From positions 248,001 to 312,000 of the forward strand of contig BMTH01000006.1 in the NCBI GenBank assembly GCA_014649575.1: DNA of 64,000 nucleotides, in the 5' to 3' direction. Source of the DNA: Streptomyces griseoincarnatus. Lineage in GTDB: Bacteria; Actinomycetota; Actinomycetes; Streptomycetales; Streptomycetaceae. Below, piece after piece: positions 43,527-53,447 of this stretch (positions are counted from its first letter, which is position 1; each line of letters starts with the position of its first letter). Both the position numbers and the translations under genes were made by a program. The notes under the pieces are model-generated. The model was given only the letters and a program-made list of their open reading frames with translations. It ran no database searches and was not told the DNA's origin.

Positions 43527-44570
43527 ATGCGAGCGGTGGTGTTCGAGCGGTACGGGGAGCCGGCCGAGGTGCGTGAGGTCGCGGACCCGCAGCCGGCGGA
43601 GCACGGGGTCGTGGTCCGCGTGGAGGCCACCGGCCTGTGCCGCAGCGACTGGCACGCCTGGCAGGGCCACGACCCGGACGTCGTCCTCCCGCACGTCCCC
43701 GGCCACGAGCTCGCCGGAGTGGTCGAGGCGGTCGGACCCCGGGTCGTCCGCCGGCGCGCCGGGGACCGGGTCACCGTGCCGTTCGTCTGCGCCTGCGGCT
43801 CCTGCCCCGCCTGCGCGGCGGGCGACCAGCAGGTGTGCGAGCGCCAGACCCAGCCCGGCTTCACCCACTGGGGTTCCTTCGCCCAGTACGTGGCCCTCGA
43901 CCACGCCGACGTGAACCTGGTCGCCGTCCCCGACGGCATGGCGTACGTCACCGCCGCCTCCCTCGGCTGCCGTTTCGCCACCGCCTACCGGGCCGTGGTC
44001 CAGCAGGGCCGGGTCGCGGCGGGCGAGTGGGTGGCGGTGCACGGCTGCGGGGGCGTCGGACTGTCCGCGGTGATGATCGCGGCGGCGGCCGGCGCACGCG
44101 TGGTCGCGGTCGACGTGTCGCCGGGCGCCCTCGATCTGGCCCGGAGGTTCGGCGCGGCGGAGTGCGTGGACGCCGCCGCGGTGGACGACCCCGCCGCCGC
44201 GGTCCGTGAACTGACCGGCGGCGGCGCCCACCTCTCCCTGGACGCCCTGGGCGCGGCCGTCACCTGTGCCGCCTCGGTGAACGGCCTGCGCAGGCGGGGC
44301 CGGCACGTGCAGGTGGGCCTGCTCCCCTCGGAGACGGGCACCACGCCCGTGCCCATGGCCCGCGCCGTCGCCCTGGAGCTGGAGATCCTCGGCAGCCACG
44401 GCATGGCCGCCCACGCCTACCCGCCGATGCTGGACCTGGTGCGCGCCGGGGTGCTCCGCCCCGACCTGCTGGTGACCTCGGTGATCGGTCTGGACGCGGT
44501 GCCCGAGGCGCTGGCGGCGATGGACACCGCCCCGGCCGCCGGGGTGACGGTGATCGAACCCTGGCGCTGA
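43527..44570 (+). CDS. Zinc-dependent alcohol dehydrogenase
   Basis: A 347-aa medium-chain dehydrogenase/reductase. The catalytic zinc site shows as [10 protein letters not shown] and [12 protein letters not shown]; the structural zinc cysteines as [15 protein letters not shown] (about residues 92-106). The nucleotide site is [11 protein letters not shown] near residue 172. It oxidises or reduces an alcohol with NAD(P); the substrate is unknown. It has no operon partner, and its 3' end is partly duplicated just downstream. Confidence 0.92.
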   Translation: MRAVVFERYGEPAEVREVADPQPAEHGVVVRVEATGLCRSDWHAWQGHDPDVVLPHVPGHELAGVVEAVGPRVVRRRAGDRVTVPFVCACGSCPACAAGDQQVCERQTQPGFTHWGSFAQYVALDHADVNLVAVPDGMAYVTAASLGCRFATAYRAVVQQGRVAAGEWVAVHGCGGVGLSAVMIAAAAGARVVAVDVSPGALDLARRFGAAECVDAAAVDDPAAAVRELTGGGAHLSLDALGAAVTCAASVNGLRRRGRHVQVGLLPSETGTTPVPMARAVALELEILGSHGMAAHAYPPMLDLVRAGVLRPDLLVTSVIGLDAVPEALAAMDTAPAAGVTVIEPWR

Positions 44571-44710
44571 GCGCACGCACGGACGCGGTGCCCACGCGTG
44601 GTCGGCGCGATGGACACCGTTCTTGCCGCCGGGGCCGGGACCGGGGTGACGGTGATCGAACCCTGGCGCTGAGCGCACGCACGGACGCCGTGTCCCCGCG
44701 TGGTCGGCGC
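44518..44710 (+). repeat. Tandem partial duplication of the dehydrogenase 3' end
   Basis: The last 50 bp of the gene plus about 40 bp of flank (44518-44608) recur at 44608-44710 with a 12-bp insertion and few substitutions. The second copy still encodes an in-frame tail beginning MDTVLAAG and ending VIEPWR, the same last residues as the gene, followed by its own stop codon. Confidence 0.9.
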
Positions 44711-44718
44711 GGGGGCAC
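44690..44718. terminator. Hairpin between converging genes
   Basis: An 11-bp stem with one G-U pair (44690-44700 and 44708-44718, 7-nt loop) lies 22 bp before the stop codon of the convergent small HTH gene and could end transcription from both sides. Confidence 0.6.
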
Positions 44719-44739
44719 GGCGTCCTCGTGCCGCGGTGG

Positions 44740-44925
44740 TCAGCCCCGGCGGTTGCTGGGACGCGCGGCGACCCAGCGGCGGACCGTGTCGGGATACCAG
44801 TAGGGCTTCCCGCCCTCCACCCGGTCCGGCGGCGGCAGCAAGCCGTGCTTGCGGTAGGAACGCACGGTGTCCGGCTGCACCTTGATGTGGGCCGCGATGT
44901 CCTTGTACGACCACAGCTCGGTCAT
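44740..44925 (-). CDS. Small MerR/excisionase-type HTH protein
   Basis: A 61-aa DNA-binding protein almost entirely made of one winged HTH: WSYKDIAAHIKVQPDTVRSYRKHG followed by LLPPPDRVEGG and YWYPDTVRRW. Proteins of this size include AlpA/excisionase-type factors and BldC, a developmental regulator, to which it is only a distant look-alike. ATG at 44925 with GGGAGGTG upstream. No integrase or phage gene is nearby, so it is not obviously an excisionase. Confidence 0.85.
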   Translation of the reverse strand: MTELWSYKDIAAHIKVQPDTVRSYRKHGLLPPPDRVEGGKPYWYPDTVRRWVAARPSNRRG

Positions 44926-45168
44926 GTGTGCACCTCCCCGCGCCCGCCACGGCGGCGGCCGGGGTGGCCGTCAGGGGGAGCCGGGCGTGCGCTGGCGATC
45001 GACAGCGTCGTGCGGGAGAACGAGCCGGTCCGCTCACGGAGAGGGCTCGTGCGCGGGTGTGACGGAAGGGCCGCCCGCGTGTGACGCCCGTGACGCGACG
45101 GGAGTGTTTGTGACAGGAGTGACGCACAGGCGCACACCGGCACACCGGCGGGGCGCATTGACTCCCGG

Positions 45169-45276
45169 ACACCCGAGCGCGTACCGGCGGCGCCTTCCGG
45201 GCCGACGCCCGAGTACATATCGGTGCCGCCTTCCGGGCCGACACCCGAGCACGTACCGGCGGCGCCTTCCGGGCCG
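45169..45276 (-). repeat. Three tandem 36-bp units
   Basis: Units at 45169-45204, 45205-45240 and 45241-45276 differ at a few positions. The 36-bp period equals twelve codons; one minus-strand frame reads GPEGAAGT(R/C)SGV repeatedly. They lie in the 880-bp gap 44926-45808, which otherwise holds only the mmsA promoter and leader. Confidence 0.85.
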
Positions 45277-45345
45277 GAACCGGAACCCGTTCCGGACTCC
45301 TGCTGGAGCGCCGTCCGGCCGCTCCCGCACATGTTCTCGTCCGAA

Positions 45346-45390
45346 TGTCCGGACAAAACATTGACAGGGCTTCATGGGCGGGGCTAGAAC
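45346..45390 (+). promoter_or_regulatory. Promoter and operator of the mmsA unit
   Basis: TTGACA (45361-45366), an 18-bp spacer and TAGAAC (45385-45390) give one of the best sigma-70 type promoters of the window. A 10-bp palindrome TGTCCGGACA (45346-45355) abuts the -35. Transcription from here leaves a leader of about 410 nt before mmsA. Confidence 0.7.
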
Positions 45391-45443
45391 CGGGGAGAGC
45401 CCTCGGACCCCGCAGGGCGGACGAGACGTCCGAAGGGAGCGTC

Positions 45444-45808
45444 ATGGCGAGCCTCCACCGCCGCCGGGCGCTTCCCGGCCGTCGGGGCGTCCACGGTGTC
45501 GCCCCGTCACAGATCGCCTCCGGCGCGGGAGGCCGCCTCGCTTTGGCAGGAGCGAGGTGCGAGCGACGACTCCCCGCCCGCCGCGGCCCCGCGCCGGAGG
45601 CACCGTCCCGGACGCCCGCCCCCGGGACCCATGTGTCCACTCGGGGACCCGAACGGCCGACACAGTGTCGGGCCCGCCCGGCACCCCGGCCCTGGTGGGA
45701 TGGACCCGTGGCCGCCGCCGCGGCGCGCCCGCCCGCGGCACCACCGCACGAGCTGTACGAACGGCACGTCTCCACCCGACGCCGCCATCTGCGAAGGAGT
45801 TCTCGGTC

Positions 45809-45812
<4 letters not shown>
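45444..45812 (+). CDS. Possible leader ORF overlapping mmsA
   Basis: A 122-codon open frame with a good ribosome site (GAAGGGAG, 4 bp before the ATG), whose stop overlaps the mmsA start by 4 bases. The product would be very rich in Arg, Ala and Pro, has no recognisable domain, and its third-codon GC (about 75%) is below that of established genes here. It may be a translated leader that couples mmsA translation, or chance. Confidence 0.25.
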
Positions 45813-47311
<1,499 letters not shown>

Positions 47312-47326
47312 GCCCGCTCAGGGGGA

Positions 47327-47364
47327 GTGTGGCCGCGTACCGCGACCGCGGTACGCGGCCACAC
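47327..47364 (+). terminator. Strong terminator of mmsA
   Basis: A perfect 17-bp GC-rich inverted repeat with a 4-nt loop (47327-47343 and 47348-47364) begins 15 bp after the mmsA stop codon. Confidence 0.9.
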
Positions 47365-47444
47365 CCGCGTACGCCTCCGGGAGGTCCCCCGGTTCGGTCT
47401 CCGGTCGACAACGGACCGACAGGGAGACCCCGTACGGTTGACGC

Positions 47445-50090
47445 ATGGATCTTCGACTGCCCCGCCTCCGGCGGCCGCGGCCCCGGCGTGCCCTCGCCGC
47501 CGCGGCCGCCGTGGTCGTGCTCGCCGGGGCCGGCACCTGGACCGCCGTCGCCTCCGACGACCCGCCCCAGGTACGCCGCGCCGACCGCGTCATGGCCACG
47601 GACGACGGGGTGCGCATCGACACCTCCTTCTTCACCGCGGGCCCCGAGGGCCGCCGCCCGGCCGTGCTGCTCGGGCACGGCTTCGGCGGCAGCAAGGAGG
47701 ACGTCCGCGCGCAGGCCGAGGACCTCGCCCGCGACGGGTACGCCGTCCTCACCTGGTCCGCGCGCGGCTTCGGGAAGTCCACTGGGAGGATCGGGCTGAA
47801 CGACCCCGAGGGCGAGGTCGCCGACGTCTCCCGGCTCGTCGACTGGCTGGCCACGCGCCCCGAGGTCCGCCTCGACAAGACCGGCGACCCCCGCGTCGGC
47901 ATGGCCGGCAACTCCTACGGCGGGGCCATCGCCCTCCTCGGCGCCGGGTACGACGACCGCGTCGACGCCGTCGCCCCCGCCATCACCTACTTCGACCTCG
48001 CCGAAGCCCTCTTCCCGGGCGGCGTGTTCAAGAAGCTGTGGGCCGGCGCCTTCGTCACGTCCGGCGGCGGCTGTGCCCGCTTCGAGCCCGAGCTGTGCGC
48101 CATGTACGAGCGGGTCGCCGAGTCCGGCGTCCCCGACGCACAGGCCCGCACGCTCCTCGAGGCGCGCTCCCCGGCCGCCGTCGCCGACCGCATCGACGTG
48201 CCCACGCTGCTGATGCAGGGGCAGACCGACTCGCTGTTCCCGCTCGGCCAGGCCGACGCCGCCGCCCGCGCGATCCGCGCCAACGGCGCCCCCGTCACGG
48301 TCGACTGGCTGGCCGGCGGCCATGACGGCGGCGACCCCGAGACCGACCGCCTGCACGCGCGCGTCCGCGCCTGGTTCGACCGCCACCTCAAGGACGACGA
48401 GAGCGCCGACACCGGCCCCGCCTTCCGCGTCACCCGCACCGGGGGCGTCGACTCCACCGACGGTCAGGCCCAGTTGCGCGGCGCGAGCGCCGACGCCTAC
48501 CCGGGCCTGCACAGCGGCGAGCGGTCCGTGCGGCTGACGGGCCGTGAGCAGCGCTTCGCCAACCCGGCGGGCGCCAGCCCGCCCGCCGTGTCCGCCCTGC
48601 CCGGCATCGGCGGCTCCGGCGGCCTCTCCCAGCTCTCCTCCCTCGGCATCGGCGTCTCCCTCGACTTCCCGGGCCAGCACGCCCGCTTCGAGTCCGCCCC
48701 CGTCACCCACGACCTGCACATCACCGGCTCCCCGACCGTCACCGCACGGGTCAGATCCACCAGCGACGACGCCGTCCTCTTCGCCAAGCTCTACGACGTC
48801 GGCCCGGACGGCCGGCAGCAGGTGCTGCCCTCCCAGCTCGTCACCCCCCTCCGCGTCGAGGACGCCCGCGCCGGCCAGGACGTGCAGCTCACCCTCCCGG
48901 CCGTCGACCACGAGATCCGCAAGGGCCACCGGCTGCGCCTGGTCCTCGCCTCCACCGACCTCGCCTACGCCTCCCCGGCCGCCCCGGCGACGTACACCGT
49001 GTCCCTGAGGAGCGACCTCACGGTGCCCACCGCACCCGGCGTCACCACCGCCGCGGCCCCGCTGCCCGCATGGGTGGTGTGGCTGCCCGTCGCCGGCGCC
49101 TTGACCGCCCTCGCGCTGCTCCTCACCGCCCGCCGCCGCACCACCGCCCCGGCCCCCGACCCGGACCTGGCCGACGTCCCCCTCCAGATCACCGGCCTGA
49201 GCAAGCGGTACGCCCGCTCCGCCGACCGGTACGCCGTACGGGACCTGTCGTTCCGGGTGGAGAAGGGCCAGGTGCTCGGCCTGCTCGGGCCCAACGGGGC
49301 GGGCAAGACCACCACGCTGCGCATGCTGATGGGCCTCATCAAGCCCGACGACGGCGAGATCCGCGTCTTCGGCCACGCCGTGCGTCCCGGCGCGCCCGTG
49401 CTGTCCCGGGTCGGCGCCTTCGTCGAGGGCGCCGGCTTCCTGCCGCACCTGTCCGGCCGGGAGAACCTCGAGCTGTACTGGGCCGCCACCGGCCGCCCGC
49501 CCGAGGACGCCCACCTCGACGAGGCCCTGGAGATCGCCGGCCTCGGCGACGCGCTCGCCCGGGCCGTGCGCACCTACTCGCAGGGCATGCGCCAGCGCCT
49601 CGCCATCGCCCAGGCCATGCTCGGCCTGCCCGACCTGCTCATCCTCGACGAACCGACCAACGGTCTCGACCCGCCGCAGATCCGCGAGATGCGCGAGGTG
49701 ATGATCCGGTACGCGGCCGCCGGACGCACGGTGATCGTCTCCAGCCATCTGCTGGCGGAGGTCGAGCAGTCCTGCACCCACCTCGTCGTCATGGACCGCG
49801 GCCGGCTGGTCCAGGCCGGACCGGTGCACGACATCGTCGGCTCCGGCGACACCCTCCTGGTCGGCACCGTGTCGCCCGTCGAGGAGCCCGTCGCCGAGAA
49901 GGTCGCCGCGCTGCCCGGCGTGGAGTCCGCCGTCCGCACCGACGAGGGGCTGCTGGTCCGGCTCGGCGCCGACGGCACCGCCCCCGGACTGATCGCGGAA
50001 CTGGTCCGGCTGGAGGTGCCCGTGACGTCCGTGGGCCCCCACCGCCGCCTCGAGGACGCCTTCCTCACCCTGATCGGAGGATCCGCATGA
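47445..50090 (+). CDS. Fusion: exported S15-type hydrolase plus ABC ATPase
   Basis: An 881-aa protein joining two unrelated modules. Residues 1-35 form an Arg-rich start and a first membrane helix. Residues 45-330 are an alpha/beta hydrolase of the X-Pro dipeptidyl-peptidase/CocE type with Ser157 (GNSYGG), Asp262 (GQTDSLFP) and His293 (GGHDGG), followed by a jelly-roll-like domain to about 535. A second membrane helix (about 538-560, ending in TARRR) returns the chain to the cytoplasm, where residues 575-881 are a complete ABC ATPase: GPNGAGKTTT near 615, YSQGM signature near 711, LLILDEPTNGLD near 732. It overlaps the permease gene by 4 bases. Confidence 0.9.
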   Translation: MDLRLPRLRRPRPRRALAAAAAVVVLAGAGTWTAVASDDPPQVRRADRVMATDDGVRIDTSFFTAGPEGRRPAVLLGHGFGGSKEDVRAQAEDLARDGYAVLTWSARGFGKSTGRIGLNDPEGEVADVSRLVDWLATRPEVRLDKTGDPRVGMAGNSYGGAIALLGAGYDDRVDAVAPAITYFDLAEALFPGGVFKKLWAGAFVTSGGGCARFEPELCAMYERVAESGVPDAQARTLLEARSPAAVADRIDVPTLLMQGQTDSLFPLGQADAAARAIRANGAPVTVDWLAGGHDGGDPETDRLHARVRAWFDRHLKDDESADTGPAFRVTRTGGVDSTDGQAQLRGASADAYPGLHSGERSVRLTGREQRFANPAGASPPAVSALPGIGGSGGLSQLSSLGIGVSLDFPGQHARFESAPVTHDLHITGSPTVTARVRSTSDDAVLFAKLYDVGPDGRQQVLPSQLVTPLRVEDARAGQDVQLTLPAVDHEIRKGHRLRLVLASTDLAYASPAAPATYTVSLRSDLTVPTAPGVTTAAAPLPAWVVWLPVAGALTALALLLTARRRTTAPAPDPDLADVPLQITGLSKRYARSADRYAVRDLSFRVEKGQVLGLLGPNGAGKTTTLRMLMGLIKPDDGEIRVFGHAVRPGAPVLSRVGAFVEGAGFLPHLSGRENLELYWAATGRPPEDAHLDEALEIAGLGDALARAVRTYSQGMRQRLAIAQAMLGLPDLLILDEPTNGLDPPQIREMREVMIRYAAAGRTVIVSSHLLAEVEQSCTHLVVMDRGRLVQAGPVHDIVGSGDTLLVGTVSPVEEPVAEKVAALPGVESAVRTDEGLLVRLGADGTAPGLIAELVRLEVPVTSVGPHRRLEDAFLTLIGGSA

Positions 50091-50986
50091 GCGCGCTCAC
50101 CGAGCGGGCCGAGGAGTCCACGGCTCCCGGGCCCGCCGCCCCCGCGGAGACCGCCGCCGGCTACCGCGCCGGCCGCACCCTGCCGCCGCGGGTCGAGCTG
50201 GTCCGCCAGCTCAAGCGGCGGCGCACCCTCGTCATGGGCGCGGTCCTCGCCCTGCTGCCGTTCGTGCTGGTGGCCGCCTTCGCGATCGGCGGCGAACCCG
50301 AGGGCCGCAACACCCGCGTCAACCTGATGGACACGGCCACCGCGTCCGGGGCCAACTTCGCCGCCGTCAGCCTCTTCGTGTCTGCGGGCTTCCTGCTGGT
50401 CATCCCGGTCGCCCTGTTCTGCGGGGACACCGTCGCCTCCGAGGCCGGCTGGTCCTCCCTGCGCTACCTGCTCGCCGCGCCCGTGCCCCGGATGCGGCTG
50501 CTGTGGTCCAAGCTGATCGTCGGACTGGGCCTGAGCCTCGCCGCGATGGTGCTGCTGCCGGTGGTGGCGCTCGCCGTCGGCACCGTCGCCTACGGCTGGG
50601 GCCCGCTGCACATCCCCACCGGCGGCACGCTCGACCCGGGCACCGCCGCCGGGCGGCTCGTGGTGATCGTCGCGTATCTGTTCGTGTCGCAACTGGTCAC
50701 CGCCGCACTGGCGTTCTGGCTGTCCACCCGCACCGACGCCCCGCTGGGCGCGGTCGGCGGAGCCGTCGGCCTGACCATCGTCGGCAACGTCCTGGACGCC
50801 GTCACCGCCCTCGGCGACTGGCGGCACTTCCTGCCCGCCCACTGGCAGTTCGCCTGGGCGGACGCCGTCCAGCCCACCCCCGAGTGGTCCGGCATGATCC
50901 AGGGCGCGTCGGTGTCCGTGACGTACGCGCTGGTGCTGTTCGCACTGGCGTTCCGGGGGTTCGCGCGCAAGGACGTGGTGTCCTGA
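50087..50986 (+). CDS. ABC-2 type permease
   Basis: A 299-aa membrane protein with six hydrophobic helices of the ABC-2 type, partner of the ATPase half of the preceding fusion. The conserved cytoplasmic segment SSLRYLLAAPVPRMRLLWSKL before the third helix is characteristic. The gene starts at an ATG overlapping the fusion stop codon (ATGA). Together they form an exporter; the substrate is unknown but, given the exported peptidase-like domain, a peptide or lipopeptide is plausible. Confidence 0.92.
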   Translation: MSALTERAEESTAPGPAAPAETAAGYRAGRTLPPRVELVRQLKRRRTLVMGAVLALLPFVLVAAFAIGGEPEGRNTRVNLMDTATASGANFAAVSLFVSAGFLLVIPVALFCGDTVASEAGWSSLRYLLAAPVPRMRLLWSKLIVGLGLSLAAMVLLPVVALAVGTVAYGWGPLHIPTGGTLDPGTAAGRLVVIVAYLFVSQLVTAALAFWLSTRTDAPLGAVGGAVGLTIVGNVLDAVTALGDWRHFLPAHWQFAWADAVQPTPEWSGMIQGASVSVTYALVLFALAFRGFARKDVVS

Positions 50987-51164
50987 CCTCCCGGGCCGTG
51001 TGACGGGCACGCGGCCGACCGGGTGAACCTGCGCAACCGATCCCGCGCAGCGGGGTTGGAGAGGGAGACAGGCCACAGGGCAGCCGGGGCCGTGACGCGC
51101 GGCCTCGGCCGCCTCTCTCCATGCCGGGGCCGGCCTCCCATCTTCAAGCAGGAAGACAACCACA

Positions 51165-52076
51165 TTGCGACAGACCCTGAGCAGGGGAGTGTTCACGGCG
51201 GCCGCTGCCGCCACGGGCATTCTGTCCCTGTACGGAACCCCCGCCCTCGCCGACTCGTTCGCGGGGGGCGGTGCCGAGGATTCTCCCGGTGTGCTGTCCG
51301 GGAACAACGTGCAGGCGCCGGTCCACGTGCCGGTGAACGCGTGCGGCAACACCGTCACCGGCGTGGGCGCTTTCAACAGCGCGTCCGACAACACGTGCGT
51401 CAACGAGTCCGGCGGCCACGGTGAGAAGGCCGGCGGTGCGCACGCGTCCGGCGGCGCCAAGGGCTCGCCCGGCGTCATCTCCGGGAACAACGTGCAGGCG
51501 CCCGTCCACGCCCCCGTGAACGCGTGCGGCAACGACGTCACCGTCGGCGGCGCCTTCAACAGCGCCTCCGACAACACCTGCGCCAACGTCTCCGGGGGCG
51601 CGCACGGCGAGAAGAAGTCCTCGGACCGCTCGGCGGACGGCCACCACGAGGCCTCCTCGGGCGTCTCGCACTCCGAGAGCGGCGGGGCCCACGCGGTCGG
51701 CGCCGCCAAGGGCTCGCCCGGTGTGCTGTCCGGGAACCTCATCCAGGCGCCGATCCACGTGCCGGTGAACGCCTGCGGCAACAGCCTGAACCTCGTGGGC
51801 CTGTTCAACGAGGCGAGCGACAACACCTGCGTCAACGAGTCCGGCCATGAGGAGAAGGAGCCGGAGAAGACGCCCGAGAAGGACAAGCCCGAGCCGCCCA
51901 CGGTCAAGACGCCGCCGACCCCGGTCGAGCCGCCGGCCGTCCACACCCCGGACGGCCCGCCGCACCTCGCCGAGACCGGCACCGACGGCCTGATGGCCGC
52001 GTCCGCCGCCGGCGCCGTGCTGCTCACCGGCGGGGCCATGCTGTACCGCCGCGGCCGCGTCGGCGCCCACCGCTGA
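51165..52076 (+). CDS. Sortase-anchored long chaplin with three chaplin domains
   Basis: A 303-aa cell-wall-linked chaplin, part of the amphipathic coat of aerial hyphae and spores. After a signal peptide (ending near ALADS, residue 31) come three chaplin domains at about 40-81, 100-141 and 183-224, each with two cysteines 18 residues apart (60/78, 121/139, 204/222). A Glu/Lys/Pro-rich wall-spanning segment leads to the sortase signal LAETG (268-272), a membrane helix and a basic tail. Known long chaplins (ChpA-C) have two domains. The only credible start is a TTG at 51165, with AGGAAG about 9 bp upstream. Confidence 0.92.
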   Translation: MRQTLSRGVFTAAAAATGILSLYGTPALADSFAGGGAEDSPGVLSGNNVQAPVHVPVNACGNTVTGVGAFNSASDNTCVNESGGHGEKAGGAHASGGAKGSPGVISGNNVQAPVHAPVNACGNDVTVGGAFNSASDNTCANVSGGAHGEKKSSDRSADGHHEASSGVSHSESGGAHAVGAAKGSPGVLSGNLIQAPIHVPVNACGNSLNLVGLFNEASDNTCVNESGHEEKEPEKTPEKDKPEPPTVKTPPTPVEPPAVHTPDGPPHLAETGTDGLMAASAAGAVLLTGGAMLYRRGRVGAHR

Positions 52077-52125
52077 CGGTCCCGCGGACACCGGGCCCAC
52101 CCCACCCGGCCTCCGCGCCCCCGGC

Positions 52126-52167
52126 ACGAAGCGTCCCCCGGACCACCCGGTCCGGGGGACGCTTCGT
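52126..52167. terminator. Bidirectional terminator after the chaplin gene
   Basis: A perfect 19-bp inverted repeat with a 4-nt loop (52126-52144 and 52149-52167) lies between the chaplin stop and the stop of the convergent flavoprotein gene. Confidence 0.92.
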
Positions 52168-52178
52168 CGTGACGTCCG

Positions 52179-53447
52179 TCAGCCGCGCACCGGCGTCGGC
52201 GTGCCGCCGCGGCCGGCGCCCGCCGGCACCGGCACGCTGCCGCGCACCGGGGCCGCCCGCAGCCGCCTGCGCACCCCCTGCACCAGCGTCGACGCCGTGA
52301 ACGTCGCGCCGTGCACGAACCGCATCGCGGGACCGAACCCGGGCGCCGTCACCAGACCCGCCAGGAACAGCCCGGGGTAGGACGACTCGAAGCCCCGGTC
52401 CAGCACCGGCGACCCGTCGGGCAGCGCCGTCATCGCACCGCGCAGCTCCGCCGACAGCAGCCCCAGCCGGTCACGGTGCGCCTTGAACCCGGTGGCGGCG
52501 ATGACGTGCTCCGTCTCCATCGTGCGCCGCGCGCCCGACAGGTCGGCCAGCTCCAGCCGCAGCCCGCCCGGCACCGCGGCCGCCGCCGTCACCTCGTGCC
52601 CCGGCAGCAGGTCCACCGCGCGCTCCACCCGCTCCCGCACCCACCAGGCGCCCGCAGGACCGAGCGCCGTCGCCGCGATCCGCGTCCGGGTCGCCTCCGG
52701 CAGCCGCCGGAACAGCCCTGGCCGCTCCGAGTAGAACCAGTTCCGCCAGCCCGGACCCAGACCGCTGTGCGGTGAGCGCATCGACTGCCACCACGGGCGC
52801 TCCCACGGCGGCGGCACGTCGTTCCAGCGCAGCCGCTCCGCCCGCGCCAGCACCCGCACCCGCGTGCCCTGCTCGGCGAGCAGCGCCGCCGTCTCCAGCG
52901 CCGCCTGGCCCCCGCCGATCACGGTGACGTCCTTGCCCTGGAAGGGGCCCAGGTCGCTGTGGTGGCTGCTGTGCGTCACCAGCGTCGGGTGCAGCCCGCG
53001 CAGCGCCGACGGCACCTCGATGAACGGCATCACGCCGACGGCGAGCGCCACCGTCCGCGCGTGCAGCACCTCCCCGTCCTCGGCGACCGCGCTGAAGCCC
53101 TCGGGGCCCGACGACACCCGCGCGATCATCCGCTCGTCCACCTCGGGCACGGCGTTGCGCGCGAACCACAGCCCGTAGGAGGCGAAGTCCTCCACCGGGA
53201 TCGGGTGCGCGTGACGGGCGGTCAGCCCCCGCTCGGTGCAGTACGCGTCGAGCCGCCAGCGTCCCGCCGGGTCGGACAGGTTGGACGCCCACGGCTCCGA
53301 CTTCAGGAACATCCCGGCCGGCATGTGGTCCCGCCAGGACGCCATGGGCCGGCCGAAGACACGCAGGTTCAGTCCGGCGGCCGCCGCGTGCGACGCGATC
53401 GACAGACCGTACGGACCCGCGCCCACCACCAGAAGGTCGTACATCAT
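52179..53447 (-). CDS. FAD-dependent monooxygenase-like flavoprotein
   Basis: A 422-aa two-dinucleotide-domain flavoprotein. The FAD site is LLVVGAGPYGLSIASHA at the start, the NADPH site is DVTVIGGGQAALETAALL near residue 170, and HVIAATGFKAHRD near 345 corresponds to the ATG(Y/F) motif of flavin-containing and N-hydroxylating monooxygenases. The substrate is unknown. Two adjacent ATGs (53447 and 53444) are possible; the first overlaps the stop of the ATP-grasp gene (TGATG), so both proteins are co-translated and probably act on the same compound. Confidence 0.85.
   Translation of the reverse strand: MMYDLLVVGAGPYGLSIASHAAAAGLNLRVFGRPMASWRDHMPAGMFLKSEPWASNLSDPAGRWRLDAYCTERGLTARHAHPIPVEDFASYGLWFARNAVPEVDERMIARVSSGPEGFSAVAEDGEVLHARTVALAVGVMPFIEVPSALRGLHPTLVTHSSHHSDLGPFQGKDVTVIGGGQAALETAALLAEQGTRVRVLARAERLRWNDVPPPWERPWWQSMRSPHSGLGPGWRNWFYSERPGLFRRLPEATRTRIAATALGPAGAWWVRERVERAVDLLPGHEVTAAAAVPGGLRLELADLSGARRTMETEHVIAATGFKAHRDRLGLLSAELRGAMTALPDGSPVLDRGFESSYPGLFLAGLVTAPGFGPAMRFVHGATFTASTLVQGVRRRLRAAPVRGSVPVPAGAGRGGTPTPVRG

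Noticed and set aside
41074..43914. Long plus-strand frame opposite copA and copZ
   Set aside because: It covers the CsoR box and runs into the dehydrogenase gene in another frame; no recognisable domain.
44740..44925. Excisionase of an integrated element
   Set aside because: The HTH is excisionase-like but there is no integrase, tRNA attachment site or other phage or plasmid gene within the window.
44922..45356. Minus-strand ORF ending on the small HTH start codon
   Set aside because: Although the ATGA overlap is suggestive, the start is a TTG inside a palindrome, the second half is Arg/Ser-rich without family resemblance, and the frame may only reflect the 36-bp repeats. Kept as a finding, not as a gene.
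45392..45440. Glycine-riboswitch-like sequence (GGGGAGAG followed by CCGAAGGGAGC)
   Set aside because: The first motif lies at or before the predicted transcription start, the GAAGGGAG is explained by a ribosome site, and the conserved GCAA and second-aptamer elements are missing.
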